The notes: generated by a model not told the origin, from the sequence alone. Positions 12,997 through 27,900 are shown, numbered from the stretch's first letter. The stretch: 64,000 nt of DNA from Cristatella mucedo (GCA_009760855.2 WPIO01000008.1:10868501-10932500), one strand, 5' to 3'. Made by a program: numbers and translations.

Positions 12997-15900
12997 CATA
13001 CAAGTATTTGGGGTGATAATTGCTATGCTGAGTGAAACTTACTTTTTGTATTTCACAACTAGCTCCGAACTTTTTGAGGCATTTGATTGCTGGAAGGAAT
13101 CCGTTCTGAACAGCAGAGTGCATAGCTGTTGCGCCTTCGTCATCCTGAGCGTTAAGATGACTTGATAAGTCGTCGGATAAAGTGGAGGATGCTTTGGCTG
13201 TGGAAATAAAAACTGTTACTTGCAACTTGTTGTCTGGTTAACAATAGTGCTACCAAAAATGATTATTCATTCAATAGTTTTCTGCAGAAAATTAAATTTT
13301 GCAAAATAGGTATGATAGTGAAGTTTTTGTTGTTAGAATACATTCGCTATTATGATCTCATATAATATTTAAGATTGATGACAATTGCTTTTGATAAATA
13401 ATTTGATATTCTATTACTTGCCGTAGTTTGTACTAGGCAGCATGCTGAATAAAGAGTCTGCACAATTCGAATGTTGAATTGTGATATAAGAAAATTTAAC
13501 GTATAACACAAATGGAATGCTAGGCACATCTTACTGCAAAGCTCTGCGGTGCCAATCGAGAGAGCTTACCTAATAAAGCTTCAATTATTCCGACGAAGCC
13601 TTCAGCACTAGCCATCATCAGGGGTGTTCGCAGGCTGATATCTTTCACACAAGCATTAGCGCCTTGACTAATCTAGAAATTTAGCACAGCGACCACAGCT
13701 TTGCATTATTCATTTAATAGATTCGGAGCAGTCACACAATTCGTTTAGTTATTTGCCAGGAAAAGATTGCAGCCTCATGAATGTGTCCTTAGTAATAAGC
13801 GCATGCCCAGTATACCCAGGAGAGCCCAGGCATACTCAGATCCACTGAGTACAGCGTCATGAATGAAGCGGTGTCATGAGCTGGCGATCTCTGCAGTCAA
13901 CTTCTACGCCGCTTCGTAACAGGGCCTGCAAGGACAAAGATTGATCGAGATCAAAATTGAGGAAAATCTGGCCATCACTGTGACGGTCATCATGTAAATG
14001 CTACCAGGATCGACTAGATGCCAATGTGGAGTGCTATTGATAAGTCAAAGTGTGACGCAATTGAGCTTCTTTTCAATTAATTTAACTAACAAATGATAGC
14101 AGACCATGGCAGCTGCTAGCAAAGCTAGACCTGAAAGCTTTAAGATAATTCTGAAAACCTGCTTGGACCTGATCATCGTTGTAAGCAGAGGTAAACTATA
14201 ACGTGGGAGTCGTCCTGGCTGGACTGTGCTGACCTTCATCGTACGCGCATTTTAGCCAAAAAGAGCTCTTATCCTAAGAATTTTAATGGAAATCAATTCG
14301 CTAGCCCAGGAGGTAAGGTCCTTGCTCTTCACGAGCCAGGTCGTGGGTTCGAATACAACAGTGAGAGATCCTTTATAGTTAACTGCAATCAGTGGCTAGT
14401 AGCCATTAGGGCTTTCTATAGCTATATAAATAAGGCAGTTAAATCAGCTAATATATTGTAATGCTTGTGTTTTCTCTGACGTTAAGTTGTTGCAGACCTG
14501 TGTCCAAAGCCCAGAAACTAGCCGCAGCTCACAAAGCAGCAGTCAGAAGAATGACCTGCATCACCCATCCCCCTTGCAAGTGCTGCTGCTCTCGTACTGA
14601 TCTCCTAGATATGAACCCAGGCCTAGTTGAGCTGATACTTGTCTTGATCTGCTTTTGCATGGCATTTTCCTATGTCTAGTGCAGAGGCACTGAGCAGCTA
14701 GGCTGTTTGTGTGGTGCAACTGATATCTTGCCATAATCTTTTTTTTTATGCCAGCTACTCCTGGCTGCCCTGTGGGAAGCGTGCAGTGTATGATACGACA
14801 CTCATGGGATACAGTATTTAGAGGATGCTTCGGCTCTCATTGCCTGCCCTGCATTGGTTGGAGCAGCACTTGTATTCTTTTGGAAAATCCGCAGCACTGT
14901 CTTCACACTATGAGGTGAGACTCCAGCTATTAGCGTATACATTGTATGATTTGTGAATGAACATCATCGGTGTGGCCATGGATTCGTCAAAGACTGGCTA
15001 TGCTTTGATCTGCCTGGGCCAACCAGTCACAGCAGACTGTAAGCCCTATATGTATGTGGCTGTGATAGCCCAGTTCAATGCTTTCTATAGCAGAAGCTGT
15101 GAAGTGCCTAGAAAGCGATTCAGCTCTCTGAGGGCTATCTCTGCAATCTGTCATTATTATTTTCACTTGATTGCTAAGAGCCCAATTCAATTGCTTTTGA
15201 TCTTTGACGACTAGGCCTGGAATGCACGTCAGCAGTGTCGCCAATCCTGCAATCTCCTTAGCTTCGATGCGTGAATGTGGCTCTCATTACCAGCACAAAA
15301 GGTCCGTTTAAGAAACCTTCGCCAGATATCACGCCAATCGGCCAATAGTGATGGCCTACATGTATGCCTCAGTTAACGACGAATAAACACTGACGGATGT
15401 AGCCTAACATTCACATACACGAGGCGTGGGTGCTAGTACACAGGTGCACATAGAAATGGACCCATTGGAAGATCGCGTGATGGAGTAAGATATGCATTGA
15501 ATGATCCTGACCAAACAAGATTGAAACCCGTGTGAATATTATTCTTAGCAATAACAATCGGAGTTTTATAATCATCCTTAAAGTATTAAATATTTCACTT
15601 GGCATTTAAGGTACGCTAGAAAAAAGCTGGCCATTTGTGAAGTTTGACGCACTGACAGCACACAAGTGACGACATGAAAGGACAGAGGGAGCCTCAACAA
15701 CCCTGTATTCGGCTGATGCTCGAAGCTCAACTGCACACAGCCCCCAGATGATAATTTCAATGCATTTCGTCAAGTCGTAAAATTGTGTGAACCCGTTAGT
15801 AGAGGGCTGAAGGCGTAGGGACGTGGATGTGGACTGAATTCAAAGTCTCTGAGGATTTTGATTTTGATTAGAGGCGTAGCTAACGAGACGTGAAAAAAAG

Positions 15901-18900
15901 ACGTGTGAGCTCCGAGAGCGTGAGGTACGAGACCTGCAAAGTCTGCGAGGATTTGCCAAATAAAGTGAATGAATAGACCTAATAGTGATTGAGAGAACCT
16001 CAAAGTCAATGCGTTGCTTGAAGGGGAGGTAATTAAATAATAAAAATTATAATAGTAATAATAAGAATACTCTATATAGCACCCTCTGAGAACTTAATGT
16101 CTTTATAAGCACTTTACGTTTTACTGCAACCTAGGTAAAATCGAAGTATTCACTTGGCGAATGCTTATCGATTATAATGAAAGCTCTGTCTTGCATTTCT
16201 AAGTTCAACTCTCTGCAGTTAGGTAAACGCTACGAATGCAACGTTGTAATTCATAATCCTCGGAATAAGATAGACCCTCACTTCACACTCTTATAAGTCG
16301 GTCATTCGACGGTGCTTGCAAATCATCCTGCACTTGCTCATGGGTGCTCTCGCTATGTAAAAAAGCTATTGCCAATGTTATCAAATTTATAGCTAGGTGA
16401 TCGCAACCGCGCTCCTTTCATGTGTATGCGTTAAGTGCCTAGAAAGAGATTTAGTTATATTAGGAACTTGTTAAATTGTATCATTGTTATCGCTATCATT
16501 ATAGGAATGTTGTCACTGCCAGGCCAAATCCAGAGAGAATGCAGGTTTGTCAAGAAAGTTGTAAAGGCGCAGCTTGGCACTCAGCGGCTCGCTCTCCGAG
16601 GCAGCCATAATAACAAGAGGCACCGTCAGCACGGTGATCGGTGAGTGGAAGAAAAATGGTGAGCCCGAACCGAGCTCAGTGTTTTAAGTCAGCCTAGCAG
16701 TATTGCTGTAAGGTTGCAATATGTGCATTTGTACAGTATCAACCACACTTACAATACTAAGACGAAACTAACAATAGTAAATTTGTAGAGCATCCTCAGA
16801 GAACTTAATTTCTCATTAGGCATTTTAATAAGCTATACAGAAAGCATGATCAAATGATTAGTGAGAGCATACAAAATGAATGACATGACTATAGATGACA
16901 AGCATAATGTCAGCCTCTATAAAATGATTAGCGGTAGCATGCTCAGAGTCAGCAAGCCGTAGCACACAAAAGACAAATAGCATAGATCAACGAAGCGCTG
17001 GGATAAACGGATGCGTTTTAAGCTTTTTTAAATGTCGTCGCTTCAGGAGATGGGAAGTCAGTTGGAAGGAGTACAGGGCTTGTGGATTATACGAACTAAA
17101 GGAACAGTCTCCATTGGACTTGAGGTTCATACGAGGTATAGCTAAGCGTTTTGAATCAGAACAGCGGGTTGTACGATGTCTAGCCTGGGGGTAGAGAGGC
17201 TGGAACCAGAGAATGCAGAGACCTAAAACAGACTTAATGACAGAATCATAAACTTGATGTGCTGCTCAATTTTAAAACAGGTGCGTGTCGGCAAGAAGTG
17301 GTGTGATCTGGCAACTATGATGCTCACGACAGACAAACCTAGCTGCAGATTGGTGCACCAATTGTAATCACCTGATTGCTCAAGCCGGTGGAGACGAAAT
17401 GTCAAAAATTCATGGCCCAACTTGGATATAGTATCCCTGTCTAAACATGCCCAAATTCATGTAGTCACAATAATGCAGACTTGACTGCGGATCCAAAGTG
17501 GTCGTCTGGTGAAAGGTCACTTGAGAACAGGACACCTATATTTTTTGCAGATGTAGCAGGAGATATTTTGGCAGAGCCGATTTTGAGTGTTCAGCTATAG
17601 ACTTGTTTTGGTCAGAACTGGCTGTGTTTGTCGTGCTAAGCCTTTGTCATCCTTTCTCTCACATGGCGTAAAAATGTCACAGGTAGGCTACTTGTGACCC
17701 AATCAACGTGAAATTCGAAGTACATGTTCTTAAGTATGCGTTTCGATGTTTTATGGCGACAAATATAGTAACACTCTTGTTATTCCATGTCACCTACATG
17801 CTTTGGCACCTTAAGTTGGCTTCTCTTAGTACTGTCACAGCAGTAGTACATGGTACCTGGTAAATTGTGCAACTTGGTCGATACTGGGCCGATCTGTGTG
17901 AAACTTGGAATATAGGTGGAGCTCACCTGTCTCGACACTCTCCCCCTATGCATCTACGCATGATGGGTGTGTATGCATATAATGTGTCTGTCACAAAGTG
18001 TCCGTGGGCTGTGTTCGTGATGACAGTCAACAGTTTAAGATGGCAAAATTAAAAAAAAAAGTTTTTGTGGGGGGAGAGTCTCCAGTCAAGTGTCTTGCAT
18101 TTTTTGAGCTGTTTACCATATTTCTACAATGACATTTTTTTAATTGAAAAAATTGGGATCTGCCTTTTACCAGCAGTGCTATACGTGACCTTGGATTTTT
18201 AAAGGTCATCAGAAGGTCAAAACAGCAGCTATATCACATCAAACGGTAGCTAATGCTACCAGTGTTCTTCGTGCCAATTTTCATGCCATTCAGTTAACTG
18301 GTCTTCGTACAATATTTTATAAATGTGCTTTTGGAGGGACAACTCCCCCTATTGGCGGCCGTTTTGGGGGATAACTCCTACTACTAGCCGACTTATATTC
18401 AAGAGTGGCAGCTTGATGTCGTGAAGCAATGGATTCGCCGTATGGTCCTGCTTTCGATTACTATCTCTCAGAAATTTATGAAGCATCAGTTCCAAATGGA
18501 ATGCTACAGTATTCCGAAGCCACTAGATGTCATTGAAAAAATATTTATATTGAGCCTGTGTCTACGCCCAACAAATTTTGGACACCTATATTTTGGCGCT
18601 TGACCATGCACCAAGTAATACAAGGATTGTTCAAAAAACTTTCTGAAGCTGTTAGTTGAAAATATATCTTACTGTTAGAATTAAGAAACAACGTGAAAAA
18701 GCAAGCAAATTTGAACTTGTGCAATTACTGAAAACTTGGAGCTATTTTAGAATTTTTCAAAAACCTAAATTGCACAGAGCTTTAAAAAGTCGATGGAATT
18801 ATATTACACCCTTTTTATTCTAATATGGACTATTTGTTAGACTTCCATCATGCGAGGAAGAGATCTCATAATTAACAAGATAATTTATGAAAATATTGAG

Positions 18901-21900
18901 TAATCATTACACATTTTTACAGATTTCGTGGATTCTTTGAGTAAATCAAGACAATATACAAAGAGGTCCACAATATTAGACTAACATGCTGTCTCAAGAA
19001 CTTGCAGGAACGGCATAATAGATTTTTCAATGGTAGCATTAAAGTTTACAACAATCTTAAATATCTTTTCAAATTACAGAAAAAACCTAATAAGGAAAGT
19101 CTTGAGTGCTCTTTTGCTAGTAGTCGCACAAAAGATCCATGATTAAATCTCAATGTTCATTAGAATAATTAGTTTGGAACTAGCCGTGAGTCAAATATTA
19201 GTTCACCAATTTTTTATGTTAAACGGAGACCTTACAAATCAGGCTATGATGACAATCACTATTGTCTCAAATGTACCTGTAGCATTAATGAGTTAATTAC
19301 AGTTTTCATTTATTCCATAAGATAGAAGCGGCTATACATTCCACGGAGAAAGTTTGGCTTCATTTCAATTCGTGAAGACTTTATTCATAGAGCCGAAGAA
19401 ATACGACGACAGCATCCGCACCTTAGTCTGGCTAGTAGGACTCCATAGGAAGTGTTTAGCATTTCATACTCAAAATTATTCATATTTAAAAACGGACAAA
19501 GGAACACATGAATTGCTGAATACTGAGCTTCGTCATTAATGGCTGTCGAATGGAAAAATGCAGCCAGTACTAACAGCTTTAAATGTCGCTACTCTTACTC
19601 ACTGGGTACTACTAGTGGTAATAATAGCTTAACATGGCTCTAGACTTTACCTCGAGCGAATCAACTCGACCTCGTCGTGCTGCAAGATGCATTGCCGTCT
19701 TGCCTCGGGCGTCGAGTACACTGGGGTTTGCCCCACGGCTCAGAAGTAAAACCAAGCAGTCTACTTTGCCGCATTTGGCAGCCAAATGAAGTGCTGTCTG
19801 CTTCTCACTGTTTGGACATCCCACGTCTGAAACATATGCGCACACGCACAGAGGCACAATTTAATGCTCAAGGCAGTTGAATCTACGACTTTACTAGTTG
19901 ATTTTACGAGGGCAGTAACGTTATATTGATAGGATTTTCTCTTATCAATATCACCCTGCTGTCTTCGTAAAGTCAGCTAGTTTCAGACTAGCTAGCTGTA
20001 GCAAAAGACAGTCGCGAGAGTATTTGTAATGTAGTTCTCAGTCGCGCACCACGACGTTCAAACTCAATACAGTGATTGTCAGTTTATAGGATGCGACTCA
20101 ATCCAATGATTTTACAAATGATTTTCTACGTAGACAGATAGATTTCGCACTAGGCCAACTTAGCATGAAAGTTTGCCTAGAATGCACAAGGCCTTCCTAT
20201 GTGTGAACCTTTGCGTCTTCTGGTGCCAAAAAAGTTCCTGGCAGCACCTTTGACCAGTTGAGATCTTTGTAAACCGGCTTGCTATCGAATCGGTTGCGTA
20301 GGCAATTTTTAAGACACCGCGAGTTGGTTTTGAGCTGATGGTTTTAAAAGATGTGAAATTGCCCATTGTAGCAGAGCAAAATTGGCTGCATCCTTTAATT
20401 TGGCCCAGTTTACTAGCCCTAGTTTACTCCATTTTCTCGTTGTCACTGACCCAAGGACCACCTAATACTTGTGGTTTAGGATTTTCAGTGTTTATATTGT
20501 CCAGAAGATTATTCAAAATACACTTTCTATTGCACTCTATCCGGCCAAAGAAATAAAACGGAATCTCAAAATATTTACTTTCGCACAGATATTTCTGCTA
20601 GTCTGTTGAAGCTGTGCATTTACAAAAAAAGCCACTTTTAGTTTTGCTTAAATTGTACTATTAGATAGCAGACGTAGCGTAAAAAAATACCAGTCTGTGG
20701 TGACGGTGGTGCTGAATCCAAAACTTATATAAGAAATAGTGGAGCACAGGATGCTGCCACCAAAGGGGGTTCTGCATTCACATTCGGACAGAACTAGGAC
20801 GCAAAAGCAACACTCTAACATTTCTAGTCTCAGCCGGCATGCGACGAGTAACGGTGAAGTATTGATCCACGGAACTGCGGCTAAAAACTTGTACCTGCAC
20901 CACCAATAAGAGCACCAATATCTCAACATTACCGGTCCATATCCACAGCGTAGACACTTTGTAGCGACGGAGGATTACAGCCTTTTAACAGCACCCGATC
21001 ACTTCCAAAAAATCTCGCGCGGCTCAGTGACCTACGGCAAAACTCTGTGCAAATCCCAAAGCACCAACTACTGGAGCATAACTGCCTGTCTTTTACACGG
21101 GGTTGGCTTTCATGTGAGCGCGGTCATTGATTTTTCGCATAACCAATTCCCAGCCTTGTTAATTACGGAACCTTGATTAATTAGTATCGGCCCTAATCGT
21201 CTTGATTTAGCCTGCCGCTCTTTGAGTATTGGTACTGTTACAAAAATGGTGTGCGGATTCCACATCCGGTCAGAACTAGGCCACAAACACAGCTCTCGTA
21301 ACGGTGCTAGTGTCAGCCGACTCACAATGAATATCAATGGCGCCTGAGCCTGGTAGTATGGCTAGAGACGAAGAGCACTCGTAACTTAGTATATAAGGTC
21401 TATATCCATAATGCAGACAAGTATGTTTAACAGCAGCGGACCGTTACAGGCGTCCAACAGCGGCCACGACGTACTCCATAGGCTGTTTGGCCTAGAGCTC
21501 ACATTAACTCCGATGCCAATACCTCGAGTCTCAAATCCTCACTCCAGCCTACCTCAGGGCACCGGCCTTATATACGGTCTCGTCAATAAACTATCGTACG
21601 ATTGCATAATCACGAATAGTAACTAACGGCGATAGTTCGGCTGTTTCAACTGGTGCGGCCGTTAGAGAAGGGTTTGAGGTCCTCATGACATCAGCAATGC
21701 TGCTGACTAAGAAGCGGGAAATGTTTTTACTACCACGCAAACAGCAAATGATAGTAGGATGAAATTAATTTTGATTGTTGTGGCTGAATGCATTTCAAAA
21801 TAAGGGCCAGAAACGTATGTATCACTTATGACCTAGCTTGAGAAGTGGATCACTTCCGCGAAACTCACAGCCACACTGTGAACAAGCATCGGTTGCAATT

Positions 21901-24900
21901 AATTTCAGTACATAGTTTTATGGTTTTCAAGAGTAATAGCGGTAACGGAATGTTGCTTAGTAATCTCGGCTGCATTCACATGTACAAGCGCTCACGCATT
22001 TACCTATCTGCAATTAAAACGCCCAATAATGTAAATATGTACGCAGCACACTCACGCACACGTATATGTATTGCATTTAGTTAAAGTAAAGCTGGTTGTT
22101 AGCAGCTTGATTCTAAAAGGATAAATGACCTCTATGGTATATCTGAAACTGGTCTATCCCTACAGACGGAAGGCTTGAGTTCGACGTATTATGCTGCACA
22201 TTTGCGGGTGAGTGTCAAAGTTCACACTAAAAGCAGCAGTGGCCTGAACGCACTACTTTTGGCAACTATTTTTGACGCGACGCTAGCACTCATCTGGCCT
22301 CGGCTCGTACCTTGAAACTAGTGAGATGAAATGTGGTGGTGCTAAATGTTTTGGATGTCTTATAAGTGCTTCAAACAAACGACTCTTCTGGGGCTGTGAT
22401 ATTTTGCAGCACGCACGTCGAAGGAAACAAGATGGCCAATGCTGTAACTAAACTCGGTACATCTGATTATTGCTGGGAATTCCAAATCAAAGTTTGGGAG
22501 TATTTAGTGTAGCAGAAGATGGATGGCCTAAGTTCATGCAGTGGCAGATGAAAGGAAATTAAAGCCGAATATAAAAACTAGCCGACTGTTATACTATCAC
22601 AGCACAAAAGTGAGATGCAAACCTGCCCAGCTTGCTATCACGATTTTGATCTTATGAAAAACTGCAAATATCCTGAGAAGGTGGACAATGTAATAGGTCG
22701 GATTCAATGAATTTCGGTGAAGTATATTGATCAGAAAGTAAATGCTTGATATACTGGCGATCTAGCAGCTTACTCCATTTCTCGGCGTCTTATTTTGAGA
22801 CGAACGACGAGCCTTCCCAGAGTTCTGTACTCCCCTGTCCTCGAGTTCCTGGCTCAATCTCATAGCTGACCACTTTTCTGTAAGCCACTAAGATTGCCAA
22901 GGTTAGATTACGTTCCGGCAATTGAAGTGACACTCCCAATGCCACTTCAATGATCACTTCAAGTGCATTCTCGGCGGACAAAGAGGTATTCAAACAGCTC
23001 AATCGATTGACAGAAAATATCTAGCAGCAAAGTGGGTTGGTGTGCTCAGCAATAAGTAGTATTGCAATGACTCAACTTTGTAGCAATTTGGTCATGCAGA
23101 ATTTTCAGCAATTTGGTCAAGCAGAAAAACGACAGTGCTCTGGAACGTAAACGGTCGGGCGTTTAAGGACAGTATATTACAACAATACGACAATACATTA
23201 GGAACAATGCTCTTTGGAATCACGAAATCACCGGATTTTTTGGACTTGCTAGTGAGCTCGGCTAAGCTTTATGCTTGCTTCGCTGATGGTATTGGTGGTA
23301 TTTTAATTTTCTCACTAAGTTTTCGAAGTTATTGCCACTGATTGCCGGCTGAGTGATTTTTCACATAAAAATAACTTATGCTGTTAGGTCTGTGGTGCCT
23401 ATAAATTAGCTTATGTCACAGACTTCGTTAAAAGTTCAGAATAAATAACGAAATAGCTTTCGGAAAAACGGTGAATAAACAGCAGACTCAAGAAAAGAAA
23501 GGATGATCAAGCTATGAATCGAGCATTTTTGCTTGGATCCAGTAGTGAAAGCGCAGGATACCTAGACAGAATGCCTAAAGCACATGACTTGCCAATATCA
23601 TTACTTTTTTAGCAATAGAAGGCCTGCCCACGGCTCAAACTATTTTATTCTACAGGGTGGAAATCACAAATGACTCTGGTCTGAGGTGTGTTACTAAGTC
23701 ATTTTAGAGCAGTAGTCCGTAAAGACTGGCTGACGACTGGCGTAAGTTCACCACCTGTCCCGCCCACAAGCATATTCACGTGTGCTGTGTCTCAGGTGCC
23801 CAAAAAAAACAGCAGCAGCCTGTAAAAGAAATACCTGGTTTCCGGGTGATGCTACCTAAATCAGGATGCATCTAGTTTAGTGGAAGTAATAAGCAAACCG
23901 CATGGAGTAGTCCAAGTTCGAGCACAGTTAGCAGTGGCAACATAAGACAATCGGTGTTAGCGTCCTAGTCGCAATGCTCGTTTCACGAATCCTGACCTTG
24001 AGGCTACCGATTAACGTCTAAACCGGCAATAATAGTATCGGCAGTCAGCTCGGCATGCATTTTCTTGCATTCGTAATCTTATCATACGGTATCGCATCCG
24101 GTTTGCTTGCCCAGCATTAGCATGGCTGCTGGCTTTCAACCCTCGCATCTTGCCTTCTGTAGCCCAAACCGCTCGCCACTGCAGCTATTACATTTCATAA
24201 GAAACACGCGCACACGCTCACATACACAAAAACATATGCAAGTATAAAAGAGCACACTCACCCACACATACTCACACATACGTGCAGGCACACACACACA
24301 CACTCTCACACATACCCGTGTGAGCGGACGCACGCCCGCGAGCTCGGGTGCTCGCGCACACACACACTCACACACTCACACACACACACACACATGTGTG
24401 TGCTCACATACACACAATCACTCACACGCACAAGTAAGTAAGCACAATGGTACAGACAATACACGATGTACCGAAACCTCCACCTAACTCTGGCAACCAC
24501 TGGCACCAGGCGTTGGAAATACTTAGCTACATTTATTGTTTCAGCGATTGAATCAAATCTTGTAATTAGCCGACTGCGTTCAGCTATCCCACCAAACAGT
24601 GCTGTTGGTGCAGTGCAGTTTTAATCGATTAATTATGCTCTGTACTCTAAACGCGGTTCCGCACACCCACGAAGAACCAGCCAATCAGAAAGCACTCAAC
24701 ATGCTGAAATCTTGCAGCCGGCAAACACGGAGCCACAGACAGTAGAGGCAGCCACCCTGCAAAGTTTTGTAGCCCTCCCGGCTTCGCCTATGTAGAATAC
24801 CGCACGAAACAGGCAAAAGGAGTTTGCATTCATTTATTGTGAATCGGAACTGACCGTGATGACTGTTTAAAACAGTTCCTGTTAACCTTCACAGAGTCAC

Positions 24901-27900
24901 GAAGCACATCTATAAAAATTGCTTGTTAATCATTCAATTCGTCATGAACCACTTAAGATGGCAACCATGCACTTGTTGACCGTTGGCATTGCACTAATGA
25001 TGAGTTAATTGTGAACAATAACTATTCAATTGCCTCTATTGAATGAGGTCACGCCCACAACAGGCCAACGAGCCGTATGATGTGCGTTAGCTGCATCGGA
25101 TTGATTTCGCAGTCTCTTTGTCTTAGGTAAGTTTATATAAGCAGTCATCGCAAGCAGGCAATGCTGCATTACTGTTATTTATCGTCTGTGTAATCCGGAT
25201 TGCCGGTATAACGAAGCTACCTGATATTTAAAATTTTCTAGAATGCTCTTTTGCTTGGTCCGTTTTCGGGATAATTATGGTGAGGTCTCAATTCACCTTG
25301 AATTTTTTTGTTAGTTCTTGTCCACAACTAACACCTATAACTTTTAACATTCAGTACACTTAAGCCCCCAGGGCAGTTAAGTCGATCAGCTTTCGTTCTG
25401 TACCACCTTTAATGCTTGCTCAAGGCAAGCTTTAAAGGAAAGCTTCGTTAGGCACAGTAGAGTGCTGCCGACTCCAAAACTCGAGGACGCCAAGCATGGA
25501 GCCTATAGTTTTGCTGGGGTCCAGTCATTAAGGCACGGTGCACCCTGCTTTGATGACTATTGCTGACTTTTGATGACTATTGATGACTTATTGATGACTT
25601 TGATGACTACTGCTATGACGTGTCGCTGTGGATGAGTATTGAGCTCAAAGGTAACCCAGCTCGTTGCATCAAAGCAGGGTATATTTCATAGAATCCTAGC
25701 TGATTAAACAGCCTCTTTTTGTATAGCGACAGAAGAGCCTTTACGGCTATCACCACCGCTTGCAGTGGCGATAAAGAATCGCCCACCACAGAAATCGAAC
25801 CCACGACCTCGGGACCGAAGTCGTGAAAGCAACCGCCTTACCTAGTGTGCCATCATGGCTCACCATATGACTGAAAGTATGCAAGCCACTGGTTCAGTAA
25901 TAACACGCACAATTTCGGCGAAAATTAGCACACTAATATATAGATAATTTCATAGAAAAACGAGGGCTGGCCAGCATACTTGTACTCCTTATCGGAAGGT
26001 TTAATGAGCACAAAATATATGAAGCTGTTTCGTGTTGCCACTCATTGTCTCCAGTAATTATCTAGCAATGCAAACTAGTTCATTAGTACCTGCTGGAGAA
26101 TGAGGTCCATTTAACAGCAACATATAACTAATAATTTATGTTTGGTCTGGTTTCAGATAGCGGTGCTACAAAAAATATTTTTATTTTGTACGTTGATAAC
26201 CCGGTAAGAGGAGCGAGCAGCAGTCAATGTGTCTACCAGTGTTATTTAGTCTCTAGATCAGTTGGAGATTCACGTGTCCTGCCTCACATGTGCTCACGAT
26301 AAAGCAGCTGTCTCTATAAAACTCTACCGAATTTTCTGTAGCTGCTACCCAAATCCGCACTAACCTATTGGTTATGCAGAAGTTGTGCCATCCAAAATTT
26401 AATGGTATTAGCCCTTGAGGTTGGTTTAGGTAGTATTGCTCGAGGTACGTCTTTCCATACTAATCCTATGCGACTGGTCATTAGATTCGTGCTTGACATC
26501 CACTGTCAAGTCAGCCTGCTTAGAGTTAGGGAGCATTGCCAAAATCAAGGCCTGCCTATTTAAGAGTACGAAAGACAAATGATTTCAGGCCTTTGGGACA
26601 TTGTGTCTTAATTATTGGAGTTACATTTAATAGTAACAATATTTTTGCATAGACCCCTCAGAGAACCTAATCTTTCACGAGGCACTTTACATCTGCCGTA
26701 AAGGATGCATGATCAAATTGATACTGGTAGTATGCACAATGTCAACCAGCGTAACAGCGTTAGAGGCGGTATGCACAGTGCCAACATCCAAATAAGGTTA
26801 GTGGCACCATGCACAGTGTCAGCTCGCACAAGCACACAGAGGACAAGTCATAATGACCCAATAAAGGCTGCGATAAACACGTGCATGTTTAGGTTCTTTT
26901 TAAACGTCTTCAAGTCAAGCAATGTCATGGACCGGACCTTAATTTCAAGACTCTCGGCATGACCTTTCATCGTCTACCACTGGTGCTAAGCTCTTTGGCA
27001 CTGCTGGTCAGTCGTCAGCGGAGGAGCCCCGACATGATCTCACTAATTTCTGAGCTTCACTGGCTTCTTATGCAGCCTCTAATCGATTTCAAAGTTCCTC
27101 AAGCTTACTGACATGTCCCTTCATTAACTTGCTCCTTCTTACCTTTCAGACTTCCTTGATACATCAGCGTGCTCATTTATTACCCATTTCTCAGCATCTA
27201 GTCATCTCGCTAGCCCTCAAACAGTTGCAATATTAAATTGAAAACTTGCGATGCTCAAGCTTTCACTAGTAAGAACCCAAAGTCTGGAACTCACATCCAG
27301 CTAGAACACCACCTGCAATGACCTCACTTTCATAAAGTCTCAGCTCAGTCGCATCTGTGGCGGAAAGCTTATATTTCACTGAAATAAATTTGTCTTTTTT
27401 ATTCGGAGGTGCTGCTCTAAGGGTGTACCTCTTCTTGATTCAGTGCATGTAACGAACCAGCGGTCGTAATAACATGGTGGAAACGAATGTCTTCGTTCAA
27501 GCCATACTACGCTTGCCTAAGCATGACAGAGGTCTACTTTTTCCAGATTTACACACTATAAATCACTGTTTTCTTGATGCTGATTCCCACACGGTGACTT
27601 TTAAAGTGCCTGTGAAGATAAAGTTCTGACAGGACGCTATGCAAATGACCCATTATTTTTGTTATTAACAATTCTTTTTCTGGAAGAGATGTGGAAGGAA
27701 AGATAGCCATCGTTGCACCATTTCCGAGGAATTAGACCTCCAGGAGGTACTGCACAGTGTAGTCTGCTTTGAAATTTCGTGCAGCAACTAATATCCTAGT
27801 AGTACCTGTTCGTCCACGAACTTGGACCTCGTGGCTACCGGCTAAAGTCTTATTAGGCAATGATAGAAGCAATCGCAGCAATGTACACAAAGGCCCAGCC

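Noticed and set aside
24136-24506. Cys/Val/Arg-rich open frames on the minus strand
   Set aside because: Translations of the CA-rich microsatellite.
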